A DNA stretch of 64,000 nucleotides from Leguminivora glycinivorella (GCF_023078275.1 NC_062991.1:682001-746000); one strand, 5' to 3'. Shown: positions 10,347 to 22,489, numbered from the stretch's first letter. Notes: generated from the sequence alone by a model not told the origin. Program-made: numbers and translations.

Positions 10347-11078
10347 TTACTAGGAAAGATACAACGTGTGATCGGAATTGCGACCTTACGCCATAGGTAT
10401 TACGCTATTAACTAACTGGATCTTATCTTGGGTAGTTAAGAAGCCTTTCCAAGCAAGCGTAACACACGTTTTTGTATGGGATACAATTCATGTAAAGATG
10501 GCAAACAGACAATAAAATTTATCAACGTAGCTACTCATAAACTCATTCAACATTAAGTGACTCATAAACTAAAAGAAAATACTTACCTCATAAACTATTT
10601 CAGAAGACGTCGCGTCGCGTCGTTCATAAATGTTGGAGATAAGGTAATATAATAGGTGGAAACTTGAATTCGATCTTTTACTTAGAATACATACGATTAT
10701 ATTTAATTTTACACAATAGGATCTACCGAACTACAGATTATTATAAAAATGCACTGCTTTAAAATGATCACAAAATAAATAATCTAAAATCGGTGCTGCT
10801 GCTTTTTTTCCGAATCAGTCTTTACACTGGCTCTAAGACCCCTAACCCTCCATAACTGACTCGAGAAAATTTAAATTTCTTAAACTGTTTTACAGTATTC
10901 AACTATGGGACTGACAAGAAACTCGCCATACGTATTTCTTTTACATCTTAACACGTTCGCCCCGGTACTGTTTTACTGAATTGCCTATACTATGCCAGTA
11001 AACATTATCTTAATCACACATTACAATACATGCTACTGGTATTCTACGAAATTCATAGTCCTATGCCACTAGCATTAA
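10347..11078. other. AT-rich spacer
   Basis: No gene is seen. The stretch is AT-rich throughout and I recognise no repeat family in it. Confidence 0.3.
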
Positions 11079-11324
11079 GGCTGGTTTTAGTGTCACGCGG
11101 ACGGTCCGCGCGACTAATTTGTATGAAGTTGATGTTGTCGTCCGCGCCACTTTATAATGCTCCCTGAACTTCATACATACCTATTACATACATACGTACG
11201 AGAACTCGCATACGAGTTTTATTACATTGCTGTATTTGATGGCTGTGCATAATTGTATGTAACATCAACAGCCCGCAATGTGATTAAAATCGCATGCGAG
11301 TTCGCACGCCGTCTAAATCAGGCC
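11079..11324. mobile_element. 246-bp MITE with TAA duplication
   Basis: GGCTGGTTTTAG at the left end and, inverted, GGCCTGATTTAG at the right end are imperfect terminal repeats. TAA lies just outside both (11076-11078, 11325-11327). Non-coding interior. Confidence 0.65.
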
Positions 11325-11473
11325 TAACGATAAACTATTTGTTGCTTATTTGGTTTCTATCACTTTCATCATTCGATATCCGTTATCTTATAATATCCAT
11401 ATTACATATAGATTCTAGGATTATTGTCATAAATAAGTAATGTAGTAACCGAAGACAGTATTATAGAGATTAT

Positions 11474-11690
11474 TTGTTGAATTCATTTAGACACAATAAA
11501 ACTATGGAAACGGATTATATCGCGTATAATGAATTTACTATTCATCCCGACGTTTCGAACACTTTACAGCATTTGTGGTCAACTGAGGAAAAATTACAAT
11601 GTGCAAAAGCTACCCACATACAAGAAATATTAATGAAGACACAGTTAATAAAGCTAGTTATACAATATTTAACAAATTTTACATTACTAG
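11474..11690 (+). CDS. Possible first coding exon, unknown protein
   Basis: An open frame with Met at 11474 and 11504 encodes about 72 residues of unbiased composition (from the second Met: METDYIAYNEFTIHPDVSNT). It ends in CTAGGTATGTAA, which resembles a 5' splice donor at about 11691. I recognise no domain. The Penelope remnant begins 27 bp further on the opposite strand, so any next exon would lie beyond it. It could be chance. Confidence 0.25.
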
Positions 11691-11717
11691 GTATGTAAAA
11701 ACAATTAATTAGTTAAT

Positions 11718-12686
11718 CTACACAAAATTTGCAAAACCAAATGGCGAATGTCCAACACCATACATTCTGGGTAGATACCGCTTCTCCTTAGCAAGAAACA
11801 GCTTATCAAACTTTATAGCGTGATTGACTTTATCCATGACATGTTCAGAGACTGCAGACCTTTGCCAACGGTGCTTGACATCCGCTATGTGTTCCTTCAC
11901 CCATGTGGAAATACTTCGTTTCGTCTGCCCTACATATGACAGGCCGCACTCACAGTCTAACCTGTACCCTCCTGCATTTTGTAGAGGAGTTTGACACTTC
12001 ATAGACCTCAGGAATTGTGACATCTTCTTCATGGGCTTCAAATAAGTTTTAATGAAAGTCCGTTTCAAGATGTGACTGATCCTATATGTGACCCCTCTAA
12101 GAAAAGGCAAAATAGCAAGCTGGCGCTCGACTGTAGGGATCTTCAAACAGGCCTTCTGCTTGACATGCAGTATCTTGAGCTTTTTCGTCAACAGCGCCTG
12201 CCTGGCATGTCGAAGCTCCGCGGCCAAATTCTGGTTGTCACATATCCTCTGAGCTCCCTGAAACAAAGATTTGCCCATAGTAGCTAGTTGACAGGGATGG
12301 TGGTGAGATTGGCCATTTATGTACCTATCAGTATGAGTAGGTTTTCTATACACAGTGCAACCTAAGCTATTATCAGGATTCCTCAAAATGAGAACATTCA
12401 TGAAGGGACGAGAACAGTCTTTATCCATAGTAAATTGTATCGTATGACCATTTAAATTCTATCCATAGTGAACTATGAAGAAAGTTGAAACACTACTTTT
12501 AGGAAGCATAGTAAAAGTGCCATCTACATATCTTTTGAATATCTTCGGCTGGACGGCAGCCAATGAGAGTGCTGTCTCCTCGAAGTCCTCCATAAAGATG
12601 TCGGCAACTACTGAAGACACAGGAGACCCCATTGTCATGCCATCCACTTGAAGGTAGAATTCATCATTCCATAGCAAGTAGCACAT
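11718..12686 (-). pseudogene. Penelope-like element: RT end plus GIY-YIG domain, disabled
   Basis: The minus-strand frame 12686-12459 carries an RT palm fragment (DGMTMGSPVSSVVADIFMED, then FKRYVDGTF). A second frame, 12428-11718 (236 codons), continues through a basic linker into a GIY-YIG-like nuclease (CGLSYVGQTKRSISTWVKEH). This order is typical of Penelope-like retroelements. Decay is plain: the expected YVDD reads YVDG, the frames are broken between 12459 and 12428, and the Arg expected before EH in the nuclease is Trp. Upstream RT motifs are missing, so the copy is 5'-truncated. Confidence 0.85.
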
Positions 12687-13092
12687 ATGTTCTGCTCTCG
12701 CACCCTCTTCTTGACAATTTCATTGCAGTCTTTTATATTCTTGGGGCCTTTGGTTTACTTATTTAGTCTTCACTTCTTCAATGTCATAATTTGGATTTCT
12801 TTCCACCCCTTTTTGCCAAGAGTGGCACAGAAACTTAGTAGTTCATGTGCTCTGCCTACCTCTTTATGGGATAGAGGCGTGATATCTTTTTCTAAGGCCC
12901 ATATTTCCCTCTTGTGCCGTCTTCTCTTCTTCAATGGCCCATTGTAGTTATTCAGTACAATATTTTTCTTCTAAAATTTGCTTCTGGACTTTTCCAACCT
13001 GCCTTGGTTTATCTATAACAAAGTAATGTTTCAGAATAGAATTGCATAAAAACAATGGGAAAAAAATTGATAGTATATAAAATAAATATTAC
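12687..13092. other. Spacer with a fragment of repeat G
   Basis: 12812-12876 matches the 3' part of repeat G (GCCAAGAGTGGCAC, CTACCTCTTTATGGGATA). A second degraded fragment of the same words lies at 12885-12945. No gene seen. Confidence 0.5.
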
Positions 13093-13234
13093 TAGCTTTT
13101 GCCCGAGGCTTCGCATAAGTCACTCTCTGTCTCTTCCACTATTTCCACTTAAAAAATCACATCAATTTGTCACTCCATTTTGCTGTGAAGGACGGACAAA
13201 CAAACAGATACACACACTTTCCCATTAGTATGGA
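13093..13234 (+). repeat. Lepidopteran repeat H, copy 1
   Basis: CTAGCTTTTGCCCGAGGCTT, TCTGTCTCTTCC, GGACGGACAAACAAACAGAT and CACACTTTCCCATTAGTATG in order match 31970-32141. A widespread short interspersed sequence type; no coding. Confidence 0.75.
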
Positions 13235-13290
13235 TGGGCCGGACAATGTCTGTCTCATGCACACACAGAGTTGAGCAAAAATTGCCACAA

Positions 13291-13374
13291 TGCGACGAGT
13301 CAGAGATTGCTCAAGACCGTGACAAATGGAGATCCATGGGTGAGGCCTTTTCCCAGCAGTGGGACACTATGTAG
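13291..13374 (+). pseudogene. C-terminal tail of an RTE-type RT protein
   Basis: The last 24 residues before TAG at 13372-13374 read SEIAQDRDKWRSMGEAFSQQ then WDTM, a typical RTE-clade C-terminus. Nothing further upstream is recognisable, so it is a very short 5'-truncated insertion. Confidence 0.65.
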
Positions 13375-14191
13375 TCTATTAATATAGCCCGAAGCTTTAA
13401 GCAGGGTCACTACACTGGCCAGACATGTCATATTAACATATAATAACTTACATAAAGCGGGATTTCGTCTTGTTCACAATGAGGCCGACTTCCTTTGAGA
13501 CCATATATTATTTTCATCATCTCAGAACTAACTTCCCTCAATTATCCTGTGGACTGCAAAATACTTAGATGTAGTTTATATTATTAGACCTGAAGTTTAG
13601 AATTTTTAGCAGTATGTTTATGATTCATAAGTTAAACTAAAATTATTTTCTTTCTTTGACATTTGCATTACGTTTCATCTTTATCCACATAAAATTTCTT
13701 AAAAAAGTTGTATCATTGAACAATGTTGTAGGAAGAATATACATTTAAAGTAATCAATATTAAATACATAATCATGTATAAAATCAATAAAATGTGCAAA
13801 ATTTCAAAAGGCGTTATAATATGGACCACGTATTCCGTAAATCGAAACGTGAGAAACGTCAATATACAATGTTGCCAGCTGTAACTTACAATTAACGTAG
13901 TATCTTCTTAGTAGTTTGTGCAATTAAAAAATTGACAATTTTTATTTGGTAAAATAATTTATTGATTAGCTATACTTTAGTAAGACATTGTTAAACAGAC
14001 CCTAAATATTTTTAACATCGTCAAAAGATTTTAACAGTGTATTCCTGACCACTTTTAGAGACTATAATGTTATGTACTTATACTTTTCTGGATATTGCCT
14101 AGCTTCAGAGTTATTACCAATTGAAAAAAGATGTTATTGTTAGTCAGTAAAAAGATCCTTTACGGGAGTTGATGCCACTATGGAGATTATG
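13375..14191. other. AT-rich spacer
   Basis: No gene or recognised repeat. Confidence 0.3.
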
Positions 14192-14285
14192 GTCTCATCG
14201 CATCGTCTACTTCCATATCGATAAGATTTGATTTCGTATGCGTCGCATCGCCGTCGCGCGACCATCGCCCACGCAAGCCACGGCG
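14192..14285 (-). mobile_element. MITE K fragment, reversed
   Basis: TTCCATATCGATAAGATTTG, CGTATGCGTCGCATCGCC and CGCCCACGCAAGCCACGGCG are the reverse complement of MITE K1. The left end is missing. Confidence 0.75.
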
Positions 14286-14675
14286 TCACTATCCTCATTG
14301 ATAAATGTCAAAAAGTAAAAAGTAAAATCTTTCAAGAATGAAGTTTTTAGAAAAAAAAGTCAAAACTCGTTTCAAGTGCTAGTTTTATGAAAAACATTTA
14401 CTTTTTACGTGAAAATACATTCAGAAACAAAATTCATGTAATATCTTTTTTTTGATTTACACAAAAAATGGGTGGTTAAATAGTATATTTCGGCTTATTC
14501 ACTCCCACGGTGTATAAAGGGAATTAAGATATACAAGAAGCAAGGCCTTTGACACTGTCTCAGTTACCTTACCATCCTACTCAAAAAGCTAGAACATTGG
14601 GGGATTCGGGGGGTCGCATTGGATTGGCTTGCTAGCTTACAGGGTGCACACAAATTGGATCACCGATCCTAAAAA
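14286..14675. other. AT-rich spacer
   Basis: No gene or repeat recognised. Confidence 0.3.
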
Positions 14676-15235
14676 CCGGCCAAGAGCGTGTCGGGTCACG
14701 CTCAGTATAGGGTTCCGTAGTTTCCCGTATATTTTTTTCAAAACCTGTTTAACCTATCAAGTTGAAAATAATTATACTAGAAAGACTTTTTCAAGTTGTT
14801 GTTCAAAAGTTAGAGGGGGCACACTTATTTTTTTCTTTTTAGAGCCATTATTTATGAAAATATTAAAAATATTTTTATATTAAAGGAAAAAATGGAAAAA
14901 TTTACGCTTCCGGCGGGACTTGAACCCGCACCAAAAAAAAAAAAAAAAAATGTTTAGAATCGTTAGCAGACGTTTCTGCTTAATAAAAATTAATTTAATA
15001 TTAAAAATGTCAAAAAAAATATTTTTGTAAACCCCTATTCATTTTTAAATACTTATCGAACAATATATCACACGTTAGGATTGAAATGAAAAAAAAAATT
15101 CACTCCCCACTTTACATGTACGGGAGGGTATTCTAATATAATTATATTTTTTTTCACTTTTAATTTTACTACATTGTCGGCGTGATTGATATACATATTG
15201 GTACCACATTTCAGGTCTCTACTGATAACTTCTCT
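14676..15235 (+). mobile_element. Repeat A, copy A2, 3' end lost
   Basis: Begins CCGGCCAAGAGCGTGTCGGG. The family body is present (AAAGTTAGAGGGGGCACACT, GTGATTGATATACATATTGG) but it stops at about 15235, where the foldback element begins. The 3' stem-loop is absent. Confidence 0.8.
14890..14953 (-). mobile_element. SINE fragment with tRNA T-arm, in repeat A2
   Basis: On the minus strand GGTGCGGGTTCAAGTCCCGC has a perfect five-base-pair T-arm around TTCAAGT (box B) followed by CGGAAGCGTAAATTTTTCC. An A-rich run at 14933-14950 lies beside it. No other tRNA arms are present. Confidence 0.45.
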
Positions 15236-15784
15236 CGTCTTTAATTTTTTGAGGCCCAAAAAAGGTGTTTGAGGCAACGTGAAAGTAGAGTTCCTCAGAA
15301 GTCGCATAGTATTTATTCTAGATCATTTGGCCGGGTCCTTCACCGTGCCAGAACAGTGCAAAGTGGTAAAAAAATAATCCAAAAAAGGTTCTTGAGGCAA
15401 TTTGTCATTTTTACCAGTAAAAGATGAGGGTCTAAATAGCCATGGAAAAATAATGCCATGACATGAGGTGGGGTCCATACCCAGCCATTCGATCTTGAAA
15501 GTCAATTTTTTAGTTTTCCGTAAATAACTCGTAAACGGTGGCCCACAGCAAAAAAATATGGTAAACAGAAAATATCTACATTAAATTGTCTACAAGAAAG
15601 GTTATGTACGTTTTTTCGATAGGAACAATATATAAGTGGATAATTTAGTAAGAAAGTTTTTTTTAATCGATTACATGCTCCGTTTTTCGTCAATACCTCG
15701 TAAACGGTGGCACACAGCAAAAAACTTTGTTAAACAGAAAATATCTACATAAAATTTCCTATAAGAAAGGTTATTATAAGGGGT

Positions 15785-16300
15785 TACCCTCATCTGGCAG
15801 AATAATTTTAGTCCGAAACACACTTCGCATAACATGTTTCGCAGTAACACTTTCAGTCGAATTGTTTGTTTGTTACAATACAGTAAAACGGAGCTATTTT
15901 GCTCCCCCATGGGTAACTTTGCACCACCTTTAAATATGGTTTGATTGCCTCAAGGATCAAAATGTATGGTTGATTAGATGAATTATTCAAATCCACCCTC
16001 ATACACATATCATAAAAGGGTTACCCTCATCTGGCAGAATAATTTTGGCCAAAAACACACTTAGCATAACATGTTTCGCAGAAAAAACATTCGGTCGAAT
16101 GGTAATTTCGCAGAAAACTTAGTTGGCATTATTACTACCACGCATAAGATACATTTGGCAGAATATTGTTTTACAGAACATTACTTTGGTCAAATTTGAT
16201 TTAGCGTGATTGTATGTACCATAATAATCTTATAGCATAATATTACAATAGCAGAATTATTACACGCTATCAAAAAAGAAAAACTGCCCCAGAGTCACTA
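15785..16300. repeat. Quasi-periodic GGCAGAA/GCATAA phrase region
   Basis: Words such as CTGGCAGAATAATTTT, TTCGCAGAAAA, TTTGGCAGAATA and TTAGCATAACATG recur about every 20-30 bases. A ~70-bp stretch is directly repeated (15780 and 16019, starting GGGTTACCCTCATCTGGCAG). The style resumes at 16655-16860. Confidence 0.6.
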
Positions 16301-16466
16301 TTAGGTACGACGACGAGCGAAGCGAGGAGGAGTGTTAGGTATCTTGCATCCCAAACACATCCAACTCGCTATCAAATAGCGAATTGCAACTTTATGCCTC
16401 CTACATATTATGCACAAATGTTATCTATTTCATGTAATCTATTTCAAAAAACTTACCTACTAAAAC

Positions 16467-18345
16467 ATTGATCCTAGCGAAAAATCTTATAGAACCTTTC
16501 TTGTAGGAAATATTATGTAGATTAATTCTGTGTAACATCATTTTTGGCTGTGTGCCACCGTTTTTGAGTTATCAACAAAAAACTGCCCATGTAGTCTATT
16601 TAAAAATACTTTCCAACTAAAAAATTGATCCTAGCGAAAAAACTTATATAGGTTCACTATTCTCTGGCAGAAACTTTTTACTCATTTGATTCGTATAATA
16701 GTTCTTGGCAGAAGTCACGTTTGGCAGAAACACCTTACGCAGAATATGCTTTGGCATAAATCATTTCGCAGATTTTTGTAATACCGAATTGTTTCTTGTC
16801 ATAATGTTGATGAGCATAATAGTCTTCTAGTCAAACAATACTTTTGCAGATAACATTTTTTTTTTAATGTTTTTATCTCTTTATTTACATGAACATATTT
16901 ACATAATTATATAAGAAACTAAGACTAAACTTAAAAGCAAGCTAATGTCTAAAATAGGCCCTTGAGGCATTGTACCAAGGATACTGGCGACATTAAATGG
17001 GCCGCTTTTTGTTGATCGATTTTGAGATTTGAGTTGAAACTCCTAAATTTGCACTTCAGAAAGAATTATAAGACAAACTTTCCTACTAAAATATTGATCC
17101 CAGCGAAAATTCTTATATATCCTTTCTAGTAGGCAATATTATATAGATTATTTCCGGTTATGAGCCACCGTTTTCGAATTATTTACAAAAAGCGGCCCAT
17201 GTAATCTATTTAAAAATACTTTCCAACTAAAAAATTGATCCTAGCGAAAAAACGTATAGAACCTTTCTTATAGAAAATTTTATTTAAATTTTTTCTCGTG
17301 AACATTTTATTTAGCTGTGGGCCACCGTTTACGAGGTATTTACAAAAACGGCCAATGAAATCTATTTAAAAATAATTTCCAACTAATATTGATCCTAGCG
17401 AAAACTCTTATAAAACCTTTCTTGTAGGAAATATTATGTAGATTATTTCTGTATACCATTATTTTGGGCTGTGAGCCACCGTTTTTGAGTTATCAACAAA
17501 AAACTTCCCATGCAATCTATTTAAAAATACTTTCAACTAAAATATGTGAGTGTGGACGTGAAAACGTCCCACTTTGTCGATTGCTATAAAGCCACTTTGT
17601 CAGTTTAAATGCATAAAAGATACAAGTAAATCTCGCCTTAATGGTAACCGACAAACACACTCACACATTGATCCTAGCGAAAAAATGTATAGGACCTTTC
17701 TTGTAGGAAATTTTATGAAGATATTTTCTTGTGAACATTTTATTTAGCTGTGAGCCACCGTTTACGAGGTATTTACAAAAAACGGCCCATGAAATCTATT
17801 TAAAAATACTTTCTAACTAAAATATTGATCCTAGCGAAAAATCTTATAGAAACTTTCTTGTAGGAAATATTATGAAGATTAATTATGTATAACATTATTT
17901 TTGGCTGTGAGCCTCCGATTTCGAGTTATTAACAAAAAACGTCCTACGTAAGCTATTTAAAAATACTTTCCAACTAAAATTAATCTATTTAAAAAAACTT
18001 ACCTACTAAAATATTGATCCTAGCGAAAAATCTTATAGAACCTTTCTTGTAGGAAATATTATGTAGATTAATTCCGTGTAACATTATTTTTTTTTAGCTG
18101 TGAGCCACCGTTTTTAAGTTATCAACAAAAAACGGCCCATGTAATCTATTTAAAAATACATTCCAACTAAAAAAATGATCCTAGCGAAAAATCTTATATA
18201 ACCTTTTTTATAGGAAATTTTATGTAGATATTTTCTGTTTAACATAGTTATTTGCTGTGGGCCACCGTTTACGAGGTATGGACGAAAAACGGAGCATTTA
18301 ATCGATTAAAAAAACTTTCTTACTAAATTATCCTTTTCTATATTG
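16467..18345 (+). repeat. ~157-bp satellite inside the foldback element
   Basis: Units open TTGATCCTAGCGAAAA and contain CCTTTCTTGTAGGAAAT, GCTGTGAGCCACCG and ATCTATTTAAAAATACTTTC. Starts near 16468, 16625, 17094, 17233, 17388, 17667, 17824, 18016, 18175 and 18343 give spacings mostly 155-168. One copy is split by the phrase region (16655-17040) and one by a MITE (17545-17665). Units diverge by roughly 5-20 percent by eye. Confidence 0.8.
17545..17665. mobile_element. ~121-bp MITE inserted in a satellite unit
   Basis: Absent from neighbouring units, and bounded by inverted TGTGAGTGTG and CACACTCACA. The interior carries CCCACTTTGTCGATTGCTAT and GCCACTTTGTCAG. Confidence 0.75.
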
Positions 18346-18749
18346 ATCCTATCGAAAAAATGTATATAACCTTTCTTGTAGAAAATTTTATGTACATATT
18401 TTCTGTTTGACATATTTTTTTGCTGTGGGCTACCGTTTACGAGTTATTTACGAAAAACTAAAAAAAAATACTTTCAAGATCGAATGGCAGGGTACAGACC
18501 CCACCTCATGTCATGGCATTATTTTTCGATGGCTATTTAGACCCTCATATTTTACTGGTAAAAATGACAGATTGCCGCAAGAACCTTTTTTGGAATTCTT
18601 TTTTTACCACTTTGCACTGTTCTGGCTCGGTGAAGGACCCGGCCAAATGATCTGGCATAAATACTATGCGACATCTGAGGAACTCTACTTTCACTTTTTA
18701 ATAATTCCAGGTTGCCTCAAACACCTTTTATGGGCCCCAAAAAATTAAA

Positions 18750-19140
18750 TCTTTAATAATCATAGCTCGATAAAGCCCCACTCCCCAGCTGCCAGACTTG
18801 CAGACCTGATGTTGGTTATGATCAGAGAAGCATCTGAGCACCTTTACAGGTTGCCTCAAGTACCTACTCCAAAATCCTGCCAGCTCTTGGAAGTCTTGGA
18901 CCATTAATTGATCATTTCACGTAAATTAATATTTTCTTCTTTAAATACTTATAAATTATATGCCAGAGACTAATTACTAAGAGGGGCCGTTTCTTATCAA
19001 ATACAACTTATTATACTGTTCGCCCGTATTAGGTTTACACCCTGTATATACCCGTCCTAGCGAAATCACGATATGCATTTTCGCCACTGACGATAACGGA
19101 ACTAAATAATATTAAATATAATTTTCCCTCGGTTTCTGAA
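18750..19140. other. Unassigned spacer
   Basis: No gene is seen; mildly AT-rich flank of the foldback element. Confidence 0.3.
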
Positions 19141-20097
19141 CACGGTTTTAGAGTTGGCAACCCCGGACCGCGACGCGACGCCATCTTTTATTTATTCTAT
19201 CGTGGTGCGCGTCCTTCTGTGAGTTAGCTGACGGAAATATGGTGAGATTTGCTATTTAATTACCAATTTACAGCCTATGTGGCAGTTAACTGTTAGATAG
19301 TTTATTGTGGGACTAGGTTGGTTTGTGTAATATATCATATTACAGAAAAACGGCTCGTCACGTCGCGGGTAGCGCTTACGCCGCCTTCGCGCCCCACTTG
19401 AATCGACGACCTACATGTCGCATCCGCGAATTATTTTTAACATTATAAATCAATATATTTTTATACTGTGTTCAGGTTCAGGGGTTGTTTTTGCCCATGC
19501 CCCATCATCTGCCGCGATCCTGGACAAGTTGGCGATCAACAACAGGATCCGGCCTGCGTGCAATGGCCAGTGAAGTCTATCCCAGTGCCTGTATTATTAT
19601 CAAGTCATCACGCTGTCGTCGTCGGACTCGTCGGTTACAAATGACGCGGCAGATCTCTCTTAAGCTTAGAAAGGTATGTAGTTGCGCGTTCCATTTATAC
19701 GTCTACTTTGATTTCCTTTTTGACTTATGAATATTGTCGTGAGTTCGTGGCATAATAATTAGTGTTACTTAGTATTATCAAAGCATGTAAAATCGTAAGT
19801 GACATACAGTTAATCTAGTACAGTTGTCGGTACGTAATTGCAAAGGTTGTATTTGGTTCTAATTTATCAACACAGAGTTGTTTTCAAGTTTCCAAGTAAC
19901 TTGTTATTTACATGCATATAAATTTAAAGATAAACTGAATGTTTATGAAAAAAAAATAGTGTTTCTTTGTTCAGTGTCTGCTACTTTATAAAGTTGTAGT
20001 TATCCACCTACGTAAATACGTACAGATACAGAATCAGATTTATCGAATCTTTAGTGCCTCCGTCAGACATTTAGGGCCCAGTTAAGCATAAATTCAT

Positions 20098-20220
20098 TTA
20101 GGGCCACTTGTACCAACTGCTTAACTCAAGGTTAGTGGGCTATCAACTGTCAAATTCCATATGAAATGGTGGGTTAGCCTCGGGTCAACCCTCCATTTTC
20201 GGTGGTGCAAGTGACCCTTA
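20098..20220. mobile_element. ~120-bp MITE with TTA duplication
   Basis: TTAGGGCCACTTGTACCA at the left and, inverted, TAAGGGTCACTTGCACCA at the right. TTA at each edge fits a TWA duplication. No coding. Confidence 0.75.
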
Positions 20221-21063
20221 GGTATGTAGTCAGTTGTGATTGCCTGATATTACAACTTGACAATATAAAGCCGTCGAGGGTACAATATTTGTATCTTGTC
20301 TACAACATTTATTTTGTGTTTCATTGTGTACCAAGTATAAAAACGTCACGTCACGTAAATAGTCCCACATGACCCTTTGATAGTCCAAGCTCAGTTTAAT
20401 TAACCCAAGAGATTTGTGTAAATTAAGCATTTGGGTTCATTTAATTGCTAATTATTTGTGTGTGTTCATAAATATTCCTGGGTTTTCTTATTAACTGTTT
20501 CTGCACCTCATTAACTAACACTGCATATTTGCTTCTCCCTGTTATTTTCACTTGCTTAGCTCACGCACCGGACATTTCAGATGGTTGTGGCGCAGTGCTC
20601 TGCTACTTCGTGCCACAGGCCATTCTCCAACTGCAGATCTACGTGTCAGCGCGACAGTGCACTCACTCACCTTGTTTGGCCCGGTGGAATTTGGTTAGCT
20701 TGCACATTTTACCCTTCTCTTCATTAATTTATTTCTGTATTTTCATTCAGTAAATACAAAATGTCAACAATGACAGTAGTGATAACAAGAGCGAGGATAT
20801 TGACGAAGCAAAACTTAAATAGAAATTTCCTTTAAAAATAATCTGCCATATTTTTAAACCCAATTTCTATTTAAATCTCATTGAAATTTATAATGATCAT
20901 AGGAGTTGACCGTGACGTCAGTCGACACGTTTTCGTTTAATTTCCATATCAGCAAATCATTCAAATTCGTTTTGAGAGTTCTTAAAAAGAAACTGATTTT
21001 ACTAGAAGGAAAGTAGCCTATAATAAAAATGTATTGATAAATAATCATCTCAATCTCACATCA

Positions 21064-21109
21064 TTTTTAGAATTCTATAGTCAACTAGCAACCCTTATAG
21101 TTTCGCCAT

Positions 21110-21140
<31 letters not shown>

Positions 21141-21714
21141 CGTCCGTCCGTCCGTCCGTCCGTCCGTCCGCGGATAATCTCAGTAACCGTTAGCACTAGA
21201 AAGCTGAAATTTGGTGCCAATATGTAATTATGTATATCAATTACGCCGACAAAGTGGTAAAATAAGAAGCGGAAAAAAATGTTTTGTTAGGGTAAAGTGG
21301 GGACTGATTTTTTTCATTCCAATCCCAACATGTGATATATTGTTGGATAGGTATTTAAAAATCAATACGGGTTTACTAAAATCGTTTTCTGATAATATCA
21401 ATATTTTCGGAAATAATCGCTCCTAAAGGAAAAAAGTGTGTCCCCTCTCTAACTTTTGAACCATATGTTTAAAAAAAAAAATACAAATGTAGAACTTCAC
21501 TCTAAGACCAAATTAAATTATTTCATAGGAAATATAGAATGCCTTGGTCATTTTTTCTTTGTATATGACATTTATTTCAGTTTATAATGTAGAACTTTAT
21601 AAAGACTTTCTAGGAAAATTGTTTTGAAGTTGATAGGTTCAGTTGTTTTTAATAAAAAATACGGAAAACTACGGAACCCTACACTGAGCGTGGCCCGACA
21701 CGCTCTAGGCCGGT
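21064..21714 (-). mobile_element. Repeat A, copy A3, full length
   Basis: The reverse complement runs from CCGGCC at 21714 (with an AGAGCGTGTCGGGCCACGCT-type 5' end) to the GGTTGCTAGTTGACTATAG end. It carries an expanded GTCT/GTCC tetranucleotide tract at about 21108-21170. Confidence 0.85.
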
Positions 21715-21775
21715 TATTTTTACACTTTACTATGAATAACAAATCTCATAAGTCGATTAAATTTATTGTAGACTA

Positions 21776-22235
21776 GGGTGGTCCAAAAAAAAATGTTTTT
21801 TATTGTTTGAGCTCCACATGGTTATTTCTACACGAAAACTTATTAAAATCATGTCAACCAATTTTGAGAACAATCAGACTTTATTTAGAGGTCGCTCAAA
21901 ATAAAGCAATAATGCCATACTGAAATGTATGAAATGAACTTGACTAAAGAAAAAATCTTACATGGAGGTATTTTAATGGTTTAATTATATTTTTCCCTAT
22001 TTCATTAGAGCTAAATAAAACATGAACCGGGCAGTTTGCAATGTTTTAATTATTTCGGTTTTTATTTTATTATAGGAGATATCCAATTTTAAATGTATCT
22101 TGAGCGACCTGTAAATAATGAGCAAATGGGTTAAAATTTGGTACATAAACTACTAATTCATAATAGAACAAAGGGAACCATGTGGAGAAAGGATTAGTCA
22201 TATTTATTTTTCTTCCATACAAATGTGGACCACCC
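21776..22235. mobile_element. 460-bp Tc1/mariner-type MITE, TA flanks
   Basis: The left end GGGTGGTCCA recurs inverted at the right end (TGGACCACCC). TA dinucleotides lie just outside (21774-21775 and 22236-22237). Non-coding, AT-rich interior. Confidence 0.75.
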
Positions 22236-22352
22236 TATTGTAGACCATGTTTCAACAAATTTGAGAGCCTTGAATTCGCTTAGGGAACACACTGACCTGT
22301 GGGTCACTCTTATAATATATATAGTTGTCCAAAAACTGGACAGTGTAACTAA

Positions 22353-22453
22353 CGCCGTGTCTTGCGTGGGCGATGCGACGTATACGAAATCAAACCTTAT
22401 CGATATGGAAGTGTGAGACGCGACGGCGACCGTCGCCCTCGCAAGACACGGCG
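22353..22453. mobile_element. MITE K2
   Basis: Ends CGCCGTGTCTTGCG and CGCAAGACACGGCG with the same body as K1 (GAAATCAAACCTTATCGATA). TAA precedes the left end (22350-22352), but TCA follows the right, so one copy of the duplication has mutated. Confidence 0.9.
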
Positions 22454-22489
22454 TCACTAGCAATACTAGCATTAAGTGGAAAGAATAGT

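Larger units (their letters stand above)
15241..18749. mobile_element. Foldback-like element, ~540-bp inverted arms and internal satellite
   Basis: 15241-15777 and 18206-18749 are inverted copies. Shared landmarks are GGTGTTTGAGGCAAC, AGAGTTCCTCAG, CTTCACCG then GCCAGAACAGTGCAAAG, GGTCTAAATAGCCAT, ATGACATGAGGTGGGGTC and ACTCGTAAACGG. The 2.4-kb interior holds ~157-bp tandem units in the right-arm orientation plus a region rich in GGCAGAA words. Long inverted repeats built partly from tandem units are the hallmark of foldback (FB-like) transposons. No transposase is seen. The left end abuts repeat A2. The exact termini and duplication are uncertain. Confidence 0.8.
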
